A DNA stretch of 64,000 nt, from contig NC_088318.1 of assembly GCF_910592395.1 (NCBI RefSeq), forward strand, positions 15,934,349-15,998,348. Reading direction: 5' to 3'. The notes under the pieces were generated by a model. That model was given only the letters and a program-made list of their open reading frames with translations. It ran no database searches and was not told the DNA's origin. This stretch comes from Lineus longissimus (taxonomy: Eukaryota > Nemertea > Pilidiophora > Heteronemertea > Lineidae). Made by a program: the position numbers and the translations under genes. Shown here one piece after another: positions 38,579-52,115 of the stretch. Position 1 is the stretch's first letter. Each line of letters begins with the position of its first letter.

Positions 38579-39878
38579 TCTGTTTGCTTTGTTTCACTCA
38601 GCTGTGTGGATGAGGAATGAGTCAAGCAAAGATCAGAAGCATGAAACTCATTTGCCAGGGATTGGTAGTGAATGGTAGACCTCAATGTCCTCATCAGTCA
38701 GGGACTATAGGCCTCATTAGTCAATCTGCAAGCATTAAAATTTCACTTATTTATAACTGTGCTCAGTTTCACGAAAGCTATAGCTATGCACGCAAACTGG
38801 AAGGCTGTTTATGCCATAAGCCACTGTGACCATTTGTTCCAGGTGAAACGCATGACTCATTGACTGGTCAGTCAGACCATAGGCCCCTGAATGCTCAGAC
38901 AGACAGTGCCCAAAACTTCTTTGAAAAGGTCCATTTGCAAGTGTACAGCCCAGCCGCCACTGTAAATTGTATTGCTAGTATGCTGTTTAGGCCTAGATCA
39001 TCTAACAGTGTCACTGTGCGCTACGCAGTGTCAGTCAGCCACTGAGTCACTGAGTGTCCTGTCAGTGACTGACTGACAGTGACACTGAGAGACCGACAGA
39101 GTCTGAGACTGCCGAGTAAAGTCAGATTGAGATGGCCTGGGGTTTCAAGCGTCGGCATGATTTTTTCTATACTTCTTTCACTTTGGCAAAGCCAAAGTCG
39201 GGTAAACAAAATCTACCTCATCAGTTCTACACAATACCTATAACGTCTTTCATTTTCAGAGCTACTTGGTCCTAAAACTTTATAAAAGTCATAAATCCGC
39301 CAGCCACCATTTTGAAACAAATTATCATGTGATTACTGATGCCGCGTACAACAAAAATAACAAATCACCAAAATCCAAATCTGGCCGCTTATATCCCGAA
39401 AAACTTAGAATATTTTTTGCAAACCAAAAGAGAATAAAAGCGGAATAGAACTGGGGTTTACAGTGTGGTAGGCAGAGAGTGTATCCCCTAGGCCACCGAG
39501 GCAGCTTGCCGACCATTCCTTATCATATATAGGGCCTAGTCACTAGTGCTACCCCTATATCATATATGCTACCCCTACCCCTACTACCTAGGCCTAGGGC
39601 TAGGCTACCCCTCACCCCGCGTCCCGGGAGCCGAAACTGGGGGTATATTACCAACAAGGCATCGGAAGCCTTATAATCACTGGCAGGCCTGTTCGAAGAA
39701 GACGAATTGCTGCCAAAGCCAGGCGGAACAAATCAAATGTGCGCATGTACAGATCACGTCGTCCTTTCACCAGAAGGCCTAAGCCGACTTGGGACAATGC
39801 CTAGAGACACAGCGTGACAGCGATCCTTTGTTCAAGGTTAATTGCATGACTGGTCAGCGACTTTTTATCTTCCAGGAC
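38579..39878. promoter_or_regulatory. Divergent promoter region between VAC14 and the NO VEIN-like gene
   Basis: The two genes start head to head, 1.3 kb apart between ATGs. A pyrimidine tract with CCAG at 39864-39875 sits just before the NO VEIN-like ATG, so an untranslated first exon probably lies upstream. The region contains a palindromic GTCAGT/ACTGAC-rich cluster at 39008-39092 and a CTACCCCTA/GGCCTAG-rich patch near 39535-39612. No TATA box is evident. 39423-39500 has weak tRNA-like boxes on the minus strand. Confidence 0.45.
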
Positions 39879-42800
39879 ATGGCGAGCTCTGGTGCTGCTG
39901 ATGGGGGTGCAATGGGTGACGGTGAGACCCGCAAGTCTGCTGACAGTGGATGTGACAAAGCTACATTGGAACCTGTCTTGGCCAACACCTCTGTTCGTCG
40001 GCCACCTCTGTTCAAAATGCTAGTATGTATTGGTCAAAAACTTTTCATTCCCATTCAAATTGACCTCTGAAATCAGTATCTCTAGATACACCAGTTTAAG
40101 AGTACAGGGCGGAGGCCTACCGTATATTATGAAGTTTAACCAAGATTTGACTAATTTGAGTTTTATTTAATTTCCAGGAGATAATGCGAAAAACAAAAAA
40201 CACTGTGTTTAACATACAGAACAGCAGAGTTGTCAAGATGTTACAAGGCTCTGAAGACACTGAAAGGAATTTATGTGATATTGCAAGATGTCTTGCAGGT
40301 TGGTGTAAAAAGGCTTTTTTCAACACTAAGAATGTTCTACTTGTTGCTATTTCAGAATTAACAGAAGATGTGCGAATAAGTTACCCCCAATCAAAAATCG
40401 TACATAAATCAATGATATTTGCATAGCACCCAAAGAGCTTAGGGTTTTCTTTAAGGCGTGGTTGCTGCCATATTCCTGTATAAAGCACAAGAGTTGGATC
40501 CATATTTTTATCGGAGCGCAAGAAAAAGCCCTTTTACCAGATTGCCATCCATTATGTATGAAACTGGCTTTCATCTAGCATTAGGATTAAACAACTCCTA
40601 AAAAACTTGCTATAGGCTATCAATACATACTCTGAGCAGGTCATAAGTAGGTCTTATGGCGTTACATAAGTTAATACTGTTGCCATGGTGAACATAATGG
40701 TATTTACGGATGAGTACTTGCCAACTCGCCCGGTCCACGGTTGGACCATCGTGGGCCCAGCTGAGAAAAATTCCAAGGCAAAGGGTTTTGTATCCTCTTT
40801 TGCAGATTTTAATCAGAAACAGGCGGAACTTCTTCTGCAGTTACTTCATCTAGTGGTGTTCTTGGGGCAAGTGAGTCGCAGCTGCATATGGGATTGGGTC
40901 ACGGCTGTCCGAGGAGAGAAACTTGTGTCCAAAGACTATAACGTGAAAAAAGTGGGTTTACTTTTGGGCGGACGATTTGCCAGGTTCTTCCATTTAACTG
41001 TTGTGAAAGAGGGCTTATTTGTCAATCTTGTGAAGGCATCAGCGTTGGGGAGAGAATTGGAAGAAGCTACGAGACCTACACCTGCTAAAGAAAACATCCC
41101 ATCTTGCTTGAAGACTTGTAAGTCCAATATATATATCACACTCAAGAATAACTTATTTTTGACCAGGCCTCTCAATCACCTCTATAAGACACTGTTTGAG
41201 GCTGTGTAGCCTCAAATTAAGGGGTGCTCAAATGGGGAGGGGAGTTTTCAAAATCATTGTTCCAAAGTAAATATTTGTAGTAAAGCAATGAAATCATGAC
41301 TTTTTCTTTCAAATACATGAATCATGTATCGTAAGAAAATGAATGTATGATGTTTTGATGTTGCAATAGAACTCGTCAGTTTTTGCTTTGATTTCAGGGA
41401 GCCCAGACCAGCAGAAGGCTTTAGCAAGTAGGTTTGCTATCGCTCTAAAGAACAAAAGAAACCTCATCATTCTAGCGTGTGCCTGGAATTCAATTGTTCA
41501 AACGCGGGGTTTTAGGAGATGGCTCCGTCAGAATCAACCTACGGAGCTTTGTGAACAGCAGTTTCCAGCAGTTCTACGGTATCTTTTCGATGAGCTGAAT
41601 TTAAATAGCAGAGAAGTCAAGATCATTGGTCAGGCTGTTGTGCACAGACAATTATGTGTCCGTTCTTCTATTGCTGAGTCGAAGGAAGAAGACAAAGCAC
41701 CATCAAAGACTAGCACACAGACTGACAATTCCCAAAATGTGCAGGTACAGTCAGTCGGGCCTTGTAAAGTTCCTACGTCGTCTGAAATTTCTCAGGCTAC
41801 GGGTACCCTCAATCCAACTGTGAACCAATCTGGTGCTCAGTTTTGTGCGGCACCCACTGCGATGGCCAGTGTGGGAGGTGCTGGGGCCAGGGGTATGACC
41901 AACTCGCACAGTATTAACCAAATTCCAACAAGCTCCGTCAATGATCTTCAACATTCAGTACCCGGACAACAGCTGAATAACATGAATTGCAACCCTGTGA
42001 ATGTTCAGAAAACCTCTAAGCCTAATCGTACAAGTTCGCTATTTCTAGTTCCTCCACCACCTCTACCGACACCGCTATATCTTGGCTCGCACTTCCGTCC
42101 TTCACACCAGCAACCAGTGAGGGATGGCTATTGCAATAACATGGTTAATTATGTTGATGAAAAGGCCCCACCCTTATCAGAAGAGCTCCAGGTACCGCCA
42201 GCTCCTCCGGCACCAAATATGGTTCCAGACGTTGTGTTAGAGGACACAACTGCTGGGATCATCGCATCGCTCGGCTGCCAAGAAGATTTGGTGAATGCAA
42301 GCCTGATTGAGGAAAGTCTTGTGGAACGAATGCAAGTTGGTGTCCTCGCTGACTTGGGCGTGGCAGACATCCATGCCATGCCGTGTGTCCGAGAACTCGA
42401 ACGCAAGCAAAGTACAGTGAATGAGCTACTCCTGAGCTACTTTGCGGTGTACCCAGTTGTTACGTTACATGATTTAAGGCATCATATCCTCAAAACTTTC
42501 GACATCCGTGATTTTCGACAGCTTGGTTTGGGGCCGTTTTCTAAGCAGCCAATGCTCCTACGGTACTTCAAGACAATCCCAGCATTACGTGACATTTTGA
42601 AGATACAAGCATCGAATGTTTATGTTCACCTTCAGTCCTACCTTCAAGAGTTCTACATCGCGGAACTCCACATCACACCTACGGTCTCGCTGGACAGGTT
42701 TATTCTCTACCTGAAGGCAAAGTATGGTGTCGATGATGAACACCGTCTCGGGATCTATTTCAGAGATTTCTTGGCTGCTCAACAGGTTCGTACATTCTTG

Positions 42801-45800
42801 AATAGTTTAAGGTAGTGCTCACGAAGTTTGCTGAGCTGATTCCATAGATGCAGTTGTCAGCTATTTTGATGTGATTTTGGGAAAATGATGCAAATAACTC
42901 ACTTGGTAATTTTTTCCTCTTTCAGAGTTGAATATTTTCAGAGGTTCAAAATTCTGAAAAATTTTCAAAGTCAAAACTTTTTTGGGACTGATCATGTTTC
43001 TTCATTTTGAGCAGAAAAAAAAAGTGAAAAAAATATTTGGACTTACAAATGTCTATACGGTGAGCACAATGGCCCCTGGCCATTTCATTCCTCATTCAAA
43101 TCAATATTTTGTTTGTCCCCTTCAGGAATTTAGAAAAGTTTTACACGACATAAAATTCCACGAATCAGCACGAAATAATGCACTTAAACTGAGGAAGACC
43201 CATAAAAAAGCAACCTGGCATGCGATGCGGAATCTGAAATTCACGCTATTTCCTAACATAGCTCACAAAAATAGCCGAGATAACGACTTGATAATGGATG
43301 AGAAATTCTGGGATATGGACGCGGCAGTTTTGGTCGAGAGAGTTTTCAGGAAGGTTGAGGTTGTATGTGCGGCGATTGAAGCTGGACGTGACCTCCTTGG
43401 TGACCTGTCGCTTACAAATGCACCATACACCAGTCATGTCCTGAGAGATTTCTTCGTGCATTTGGAGGAGGAACCATGGTTGCATGAGCTATTCAAATTA
43501 TGCATTTGCGTTGGGAAGAGTGACTATAACAACAAGATGCCCAAGTTATCGTCACTTTTGGACTCCCCTGATGGTAAATCCTGTCATAAAAGTTCAGCCT
43601 GTCCTGATTCCTCTCATGGCCTGAAGTCAATGAGTAGTGAAGTATCAGATCATGAGAGTCCATTTACAATGACTTGCTATCGTGAGGGCCAGGAGACAAT
43701 TATGGACATCATTAGACAGTGCGGTCTGGAGTACGAGGGCCCTGAGGACAAGGTAAGTGACGACCTGCCAAACCTTAATTTTGGACAAAAGGAACTTCTT
43801 TGGCGAGAAACTTGGCTGGAGTATCTGTACCCTATGATTCCTACTTTTCCCCTTTGGAATGACATGTTTTACCTTGTATTGATTTTTATGCTGGCCGTGT
43901 AATTGTTTGAATTTGATATAGGCCTGATGATTTATGTAATAGAAGACTTGTGTAACTGGCACTGATAACCTGACAGATGTTTGCTATATGTAGAAGGCTT
44001 GAAATTATATCAATTATATTTAAGGTTGAGACCGTAGAGGCTGTGTTGCTGTCACATTTCTTCGCCCAAGGGGTGCGTTCCGTTGAGCAGCTTGGTGAAG
44101 GAGGAACGAGATATTTGGTGGATGTGGTCGAGAAGATTCAGATGCCGGCAAACCAGACAAGTATTTGGTATGAAAGTGCCGTCTGCTCAAATTCAAGGTG
44201 AGAATATCATATAATACCTATGAACCTTTAACTATTTATCAATATCTGACAGAAATCACGTGACCATGAATGGCTAAGTAGTGATGTATCATCAGTGCAA
44301 CAGTATGATATCAGCCACAAGGGGAGAAATATAAACATGCAGGTCAATGGTTTTGCTTTTTAGCTTATCACCTCAATAGTATGAGGCCAAACTTCAGGGT
44401 GTAGTTTATACTTCAACATTTCTTTCAGAGTTGTAACGTACAAGGGTAACGTGTCCAACCTCGGCCTAGGCTTGTTGGGTTCAATAGGTACAGAAGAGGC
44501 GACCAGTTGTCTTCTGAACTGTCCAATCTTGGAAGACATGGCAGAGTGGAGCAGCTGGGGTTTGGTGTTTGAACCAGAGTTTGGCAGTCTACGAGGTTTC
44601 ATCAGAGACAATATGAGTAAGTTTTCATTGGTAGACAAACGAAAATCAAGAATAACTGAAAAAGAACAAACCAAGTGCACGACCCTTGATAAATAGTACT
44701 TCCCATCCTTTTCATTCCTTTCATACATGTATGATTTAATTATTCTCCCACTTTTGATATCATCTCAGCCATTTTCCTTTCAATGCAGCAAATATTTCTG
44801 CTTTGGAAACAAAACCTGGTACCTTGCTCCGGATCCCACTGACTGCCTCAATGGACGCTTTCACCGCTGCCATTCGGAAGAAGAATGTCTCTATAGCCTG
44901 TGGCCAGCTCGTTGGTTTGGTCGTGTATCACCAGGGGGACAAGGTGACGTTGCTGGATGAACTTGCTGAGGTGATGCTACAGGTGCTGAGGGAGGTGAAT
45001 GATGCGGAGATCGCAGAGGAGACGGCCAAAATGGTGGATGCGATGTTGGAAGGTGAAGGAGTGGAAGGTGTGCACTTATGTCTTCTAGGCCAATCGACAT
45101 TACCTAGTGATTTGACCTTGTTAGCTGATTTTGCCACCCATCTCTATTTATGATGTGAAGTCTTTCCGGGCGTCATTTCACCATTGTGGTTTAGAAAATA
45201 TCTATTGGTCAAAAAGTGTGAAAGGCTGTTGACTTGTGGATTTCAGCTGATCTAGTGTACAAGGAACTTTCTCCTCTTCTTACAGACTCGATACCCAGTG
45301 AGAGCAAACGTGGTGTCACTCACATTGTCCACAGCAGCCTGATGAAGTTGCCATTGTTGATCTGTGAACTTGTTGCTGAGAAGGTAGGTCAGAGATCTGT
45401 AGTATTATATTGAGGACCGAGACCAGACCTCCTGACTTCACTCCTGTAAAGGTGACCTCCATGGAATCTTTTTGTCCTTGAGCAAGGCACATAATGTTGC
45501 TTGCTTCTGTCCACCTAGTAGTATATAGAGTATATGCTCCATCTGAATGACAGTAATGACATGAACTGCTGTATGTTTGAAGAACTGAACAACTTCATCA
45601 TCGTTAGTGCTCAGTGGATTCTCAACAGAGTTATTACAAAGTTTATCTTCATTTGGTTCCAGCTATTCCTTTCGCCCCTGTGTATTGTGTTGGATCTGAG
45701 TGAATCCAAGGTGCGTGATCTGATGAGTGACCTGAGCCACCCGATCCAGGAGAGGAACAAACTGTGTCAGCTCGGTCTGGTCCTACAGTATGAGGCATGG

Positions 45801-48800
45801 TACAAGCTGTTCATGCAGAGGACAGAGAAGATGGAATGTCCTGTTGATGGGCCATCTCTCGAGGTGAGTCAGATTGTAAAATTTGTACCGAAAGACCGAG
45901 GGTGAAGCGTCAAACTGCCAGCAACTTACGCCTTGACTAAAATGGCCTTGGACCAGTCAATAATCATACAGCATTCAAGTTCACTGGTGCAGTCAGGTCG
46001 CAGGTGGTCAGCGCCTTGAGTATGAATATAACTTCTTGGGATTGAATGAAAATTGTTGAAATCATCAATATCGCACTGGACCCAGATGATTTTTGTATTT
46101 TGTGATTTCCCTTAATTTCTAGGATGACCTGGTTGATAACAATGATAGCACAATTGAGGTTCAAGAGCCTGAAAATAGAAGCTTGGACATCCGCATTGAT
46201 GGTATCTTAAAGGGTGAGAAAGTTGCTCGTTTTTAACATAAAATCTAATGCACTTCCAACAGCTTCTGTAGCTCTTTATAATGGCCTAGTTCCACTAGAA
46301 TATGAGTAGCTAGTCACTTGTAATACTAATAGATACACATGTACATGTAGATACATGTCTTGAAGGCCTCTGTATTGTCTCGGGTACTGGGCAGAACCAG
46401 TTTAACATTGGTGTGGTTAAAACTAACTAAATATGACAAAAGGAGACATCTCCAGATAGTGCTTAAAACTCAACAGAGTATAACACGCTCGTGAAAGAAC
46501 CTTGGCACTCGTCAACTATTTTCTCCAATCGCCATATTTCAATCTAGGTTTAGTTAGTTTGCTTGTTTCTGTCGTAGGTAAACATGCTTCAATCAAACTT
46601 CCAAGTGAAGACAAGATGGTCACATACCTTGAACGGAAAAAACGTGATCTTGAGCACGAGGTGAGAGTTGTTGTGTGACATTTTGGTATCAGTGGCAAAT
46701 TGCTGGGTTATTTGTTCATGTGTTCTGCATTCTGTGGAACGTGATCAACAATTACAATGACACCTCCCTAAGTGGACACCTCTCTATTAAAGACACATTC
46801 TCTATTAATGACCGTGCATTGTTGTCAAGTTGGATGATTACCAATATCGTAATTGATATCCGACTATAAACCAAAATTTTAAACTTTACCTTCTGATGTC
46901 TTTTATTAGATTTCTTATATTGTTTGTTTGTGTCTTTAGGAGGGAGAATTAGACGACTCGTCAGCAGCGGAAATATCTGAAGTAGATGACCAAGAAGAGA
47001 AGGATGCAGAAAGATTGTTGGTTGATATGGAGCAGAAATCTCTGGTGACAGTTGTTGAGAGTGATGGCAGTCAGGCATTTGAGACAGCTAGTCGGCCCTT
47101 AGCCAGAGCTAAGTCTACGGAGCGCGGTAAGCCTTATGAAGCCTTGCACTTCAGTTGTTCCGTAAATCTAGCATGAGAAATAGGCCTGAAAGAGGGAACA
47201 GAATTCGCCATCTTGGGAACAGCAAACTGAAAGCATAAGATTAACTGAGGGCTCTCAGGTAATATTGGCACAGCTCAGGCAATGCTCGCTCATATAAATA
47301 AGGAATGAACGCAGTACAGAAATAGCAAGTCGCCGGCACGTGAATCAGATTTGAACCGCTGATTTTTAGATTGCCGGTCCACTGCTCTACCGTTGTTGTT
47401 GATGTGCTTCTTTCTTATTTTATGCGAGTACTGAACCAAACTTTTCATCCTGTTGTTTTTGTTACTAGTGATAGCAGACACCATCATGGACCCATGTAAG
47501 GCTGGTGCACTCTTCTTTGATGACAAGTGGAAGGTAAGTGGGTTTCCACTTGAAAGTACATGTATATGTGGTGATTAGTCGATGAGGACATCAACTAAAT
47601 TCTTGCGGAATTGTAGCAGAAGGGCTCCTGTAGTGTTCATCAAAAGCGGAGAACAAACTGTATCGTGTCCAAGAGAAAACGTGTTGTCACACGCAGAGGG
47701 AACGCCCTGGGCAAGAATAAGATAGCTACTAAATCTTGGCAAATTGGCTCGTTGTCTATAGATTGCATATCCTATTCAATATAAGCAATAAGCTCTCTTC
47801 AAAGCTTGTATTATTGTTCCCTGATGTTGACTCTGACGTGTACCAAAATGTGTAAGCTCTCAAATATGATGAATTTCTATCTGTGTTTCAGGATCAGTCT
47901 AAGCACACTCTTATCATGGCGCTGGTTGCCATCAAGCATCGCTGGAGCGAATCTGTCAACTATTCGCTGAAAGAACTCAGGTCAAATGTCCAGATACTGA
48001 CTAACAATGGTTTCAAGAGTCCAGTCAAGTCAACCATTCACTTTGGCCCAGCGTTTGGATGTAAGGTCGACTTTCAGAAGACTTTTCCAGGTAAGTTTGT
48101 TTGTGTCTGACTTACTGAAGGCATGCAGGTGATGAGACAACTGCAGTGATGTAAAGAGACTTTAATGTTTGCATTTAAAGAAAGTCTCCCTGGTAATGCT
48201 TTTACTATTTAGTATTTGGCCTTACCAAATTTGGCAGAAACGTCACATCTCATCTCAATTGGTATTCAACACTTTCCAGGTGTTGAGTGGAACATTGTGG
48301 ATGCATGTTACATGGAGGATTTCGTCCCAAGCAGTTCAACGAAGAGTTGGAAGGACTTTTTTCAGGAGCTTGGCGTGTTTGATTGGCTAGCGCTGCGGAG
48401 GATGAACACAGAGAAACAACGGGATGAGTTGGTAGGCAGTGACGAAAAATCACTTTGAAGACCTCTTCTTCTTTCTCTTCTCCTTCTTTTACGGTAGAAC
48501 CTCTCAATTATAAATACCCTTCAGGCTGACGAATTCTGTCTTCAGTCAAGTGATGTCCTTATTACAGAGGTCAAATTCAATGAAAGTGACCAGTTTGGGA
48601 CCTGCGTACTTGTACTTGCTTAACCTGGAATGGGGGCACCTGTCTACCGCATTTCATCTATTGAGAAAATTTGTTTTTCAGGAATCGGGCCCCTTGTCGA
48701 GCTGTATGCCGTATCTTCTCTCCTACGAATCAACAAAAGGAAAGCAATACGATTATTTCAGTATAAATGACGTCATCTGCAGTGACATTGTCAGCTTGCA

Positions 48801-51800
48801 GGTTGACCTGTGCAAGGATGAGTATGACCATATGAAAGCGTTGTATCAAATCTTCTCGAAGGATTTAGATGTTCTGAAACAGCATTTGACGTCGACACTT
48901 TGCCTCTGTGATATTGTCGACAATATGGACAAGATTCACGAAACTGACATCAAAGTCGAAACAACCTTTTGTCAGTATTTGAAAATACTGGAATGGATAC
49001 CGGTTAAGCAGACAAATTTCGTTCAGTTCTTGAAGGAAGGTGCTTTTGTTGGGAAGGAGGAGCTTCGATGTGCTCAGATCAAGGACGTCTATATTCGGAT
49101 TCCAGAAATTGAGCGAATTCTGGCGCACACTGTGACATATCTTGACGATGACCTCGACCCAGATTTAGCCGTCCTGCTTGGAGCAAAATCGACTCTGACG
49201 TACCACAATGTTCTTGAACATTTCATCAGCTGGTGTTGCTGTGACGAACCGGAATCCTCTGAAGCTAAATTCATCACTTCTGTCCAACATATCAAGAAAG
49301 TCTACCAGTATTTCAAAGACCATCTCCCACCGGAAAAGCTGAAAGCATTTTGTGAGTTGCCGTTTGTGTTCGTACCGGACGAGTTCTGTGATCGTGACTA
49401 TATGAAAGTTTCCGGGCGGTTTTATCACCTCAATCAGGTCTGTGTGCATGACCCGTTGTACATTCTCACAAACTACTCATCGATGCAGGAGTCAGTGAAA
49501 TTGACATGTCTGCAGCCCCTCGAACCACACTATGATGAGTTTGTGTCGTTCTTCATGGATATCGCTGCAGTAGAGTCAATGCCACGGCTGAAGGACTATC
49601 TGACGGTGATCGAGACTATCGTTGGGAAGAACGATGATATGAAGTCAGATACTTACATCATGTTTAGTATCATCGGAGATCAGCTCTCACAACTTCAGGT
49701 AAGGAAGCACTGAAGAGTTGAGATGCAAAAGCCTCTGAAAGCAATTCCAAAGACACATTAGTTATTATTGCAAAATGAAGCTGGCAGCGGCCTGGGTCTT
49801 AATACCAAACCATGTCAATGCAAACCCAAAGGATCCGATAGAGATGTAACATTTATTGCATAAACCTTTATAGTCACTTTTGTCCACTTCCAGGCAGAGG
49901 AGTTAGGTTATGTTGAAAACATGCTGAGAAAATTCCTTGGTCCTAAGAAGATGTTTCCGACCCTGCACGATGAAAACGTGAGTCTCGATGACCATCCATA
50001 TGTGTGCTATGTGGGAGAGGTGCCAGAGTCGCTCATGAGGACGTTCTCAAGGATGTCCGACCTTCATCTCATCAAAGTTGAGAACCTAACAGGTAGATCT
50101 TCTCATAACATATTTGAGTAACCTTAGACAACCTAGTCTATGAGCTGCTGCAAACTGGTAGCGCATCTGTCAGGTGTAGGAAACAGTGATCACTCCGAAT
50201 AATTACGAATTATCAAAACCTTTTCGACATAACGGTTCATAGCAAATCTCTCTAGAATCACTTTCCCCTGCTATCACTTCGTTGTGGTGATTTTACTTAT
50301 GGGTGATGTTTTTTTCCGCATAGTTTCTGAACCGTGCGTCAGCATGGGTAATACCAAGACATTCATGTCTGTCTGTGGGATCCCCGATATCTGCGAGGCA
50401 ATCACAACCAAACTTGAAACAGATGATAGGCTGCGTTACTTGGATGCTGCACTGAAACGAAACATAAAATGGCAGGCAAGGATGATCAAGGCTTTCCTCA
50501 AGAAGCGTCACCCAGAAGTTGCTGATCAGTTAACCGAAAAGAAAACCTTGCTGAAAATACATGATATGAAGTTTTACAAGGTGAGCAGCACTGATAACAT
50601 AGCATGGCTCAGCACTTCTGCATGGTTGTTTTCTTTGTAAGAGCCTCAGTTTTAGGCAACCAATGTTTCAATGTTGTCATTCAGGATAGGCATTGCTGGA
50701 ACGGGTGATAATTGAAGAATTTTGCATCTAATATTGCCAGGCACTGAAGTAGTGGAAGCATTAGACATAGCATGATCTCTCTAATGTTGTGTTTCTCTCC
50801 CCAAGGTGAGCAAACTCGACCTCGTCTATGGCCTGAACGATAAACCCAACTACAAGCACGTGGAGAGTCTGGTCTTCCATTACGAAAAGGAGCTGTCTGC
50901 AGTGTACGTCTTGGGGGAGATTGGTCCAGAGGTCAATACGGAGATAAACAACTTCCTGGCTGATTTCCTCAGCTATGGGGAAGAGAATGTTTCAGCAGAC
51001 ATCAGGTAAATTTTACTCTGGATTATCATTTAGTGCAGGCTTGGCTAGTTACAAGATGACAGCACCTGAAGGTGTAAACATAAGTCTTAAAGAGACAGTA
51101 CAGGACAGAAAACCACCATTACATAGTGTATGGGAACATGAGAGAGCTGGAAAGCTAACTGTTTTCTAGTTAAAGAGCTTATTTCTTAGTTAAACGTCTC
51201 TTCATCAAGTCTGCATGACACCAACTCACTCATCAAGTACCTCATGCTAATAAGGGTATTTCCAACTCCAGATTGTTCCTGAAAGATGTCCTTCCCCTTC
51301 TGGAGGAACTAGACTTGATGTTCATCAAAAGTGTCAAGGAAGGAGACGCACCAGAGCCCACATCACCTCACAGAAAACGAAGACACAAGGCCGACTCCGG
51401 GCAAGCTTTGAAGAAACCAAAGCATGAACCTGTGAGATCTCTAAGTGAGGCGGGTAAATCTATTGAGAATCCTCATAAACTTCAGGTGCACCATACAGGT
51501 TCTTATAACAAGCAGTCAAACGTTATAGGGGGTGTTGTTGGTAGTCAGGGAGCCCACATCAGCCAGGTTGAACACTGTGCACAGTTTGGAACTCCATCTC
51601 ACTGCTACCAAGGCAGGAACATGTTTCAAATGAATACGTTCAGAAATGTGAATACTTCTACAACTACTGGGACAAGTCCGAGCATTTCTCAATGCGACAT
51701 CAATGCAATTGGAGAAAGTGCATTGAAATTGGTGACTGCACAGTTAGAATACAAGGACAAGAGTAGCCCTCTTTCAATCAATTCTAACAGTTTGTGTTCA

Positions 51801-52115
51801 AGGCTTGACAAATCGGTCGAAATGACCCCTCGTCCTACTGGCACTAGCCAGTCAGACTCCGTGATAGGTTCAGATGTGTTAAACTTTGTGAAATCTCAAA
51901 TGGTGTCTAAGGATAAAGATTCCATCTTAACTGCAGCAATCGCAAAAAGTACATCGAGTGTGCCTGCTGCTAGTCAAACTCATCAAACTCATCGGATACC
52001 TGGTGCTTCAAATGATGTGGAGCAGGACCCACCCAATGAGAATTTCCTTCAAGCTCGGCAGAACATTCAGATGATGATCAGGGGTCAGTTCCAAAACTAT
52101 TCAGGGAAATCGTAA
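39879..52115 (+). CDS. NO VEIN-like protein, apparently lacking the GHKL ATPase domain
   Basis: Exons: 39879-40022, 40178-40298, 40806-41117, 41398-42785, 43126-43752, 44025-44160, 44431-44616, 44789-45067, 45286-45383, 45663-45863, 46123-46213, 46578-46660, 46940-47126, 47469-47533, 47892-48090, 48280-48431, 48682-49698, 49894-50092, 50324-50580, 50806-51005, 51272-52115. All phases close, giving 2261 residues. From memory of the plant NO VEIN family, residues about 530-655 match its N-terminal region (LGLGPFSKQPMLLRYF), about 880-1030 match the block before the ATPase (WSSWGLVFEPEFGSLRGFI; LLRIPLTASMDAF), and about 1370-1980 match the C-terminal region (SWKDFFQELGV). Residues 1150-1300 are an acidic linker where the ATPase would lie. 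A basic cluster (HRKRRHK, KKPKHE) near residue 2015 suggests nuclear location. Molecular function is unknown. The donor at 45067 could instead be 45051. Confidence 0.8.
47332..47395 (-). repeat. tRNA-like fragment (SINE relic)
   Basis: Read on the minus strand, an A-box-like CGGTAGAGCAGTGG is followed about 33 nt later by a B-box-like CGGTTCAAATCTG, the spacing of a tRNA internal promoter. The acceptor stem does not pair, so it is not a working tRNA gene. It lies in an intron of the NO VEIN-like gene. Confidence 0.5.

Noticed and set aside
39423-39500. tRNA-like boxes on the minus strand (GTGGCCTAGGGGAT, CAGTTCTATTCC)
   Set aside because: B box deviates too much and no cloverleaf is visible; too weak to call.
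47332-47395. Functional tRNA gene
   Set aside because: A and B boxes are present but the acceptor stem does not pair; treated as a SINE or pseudogene relic.
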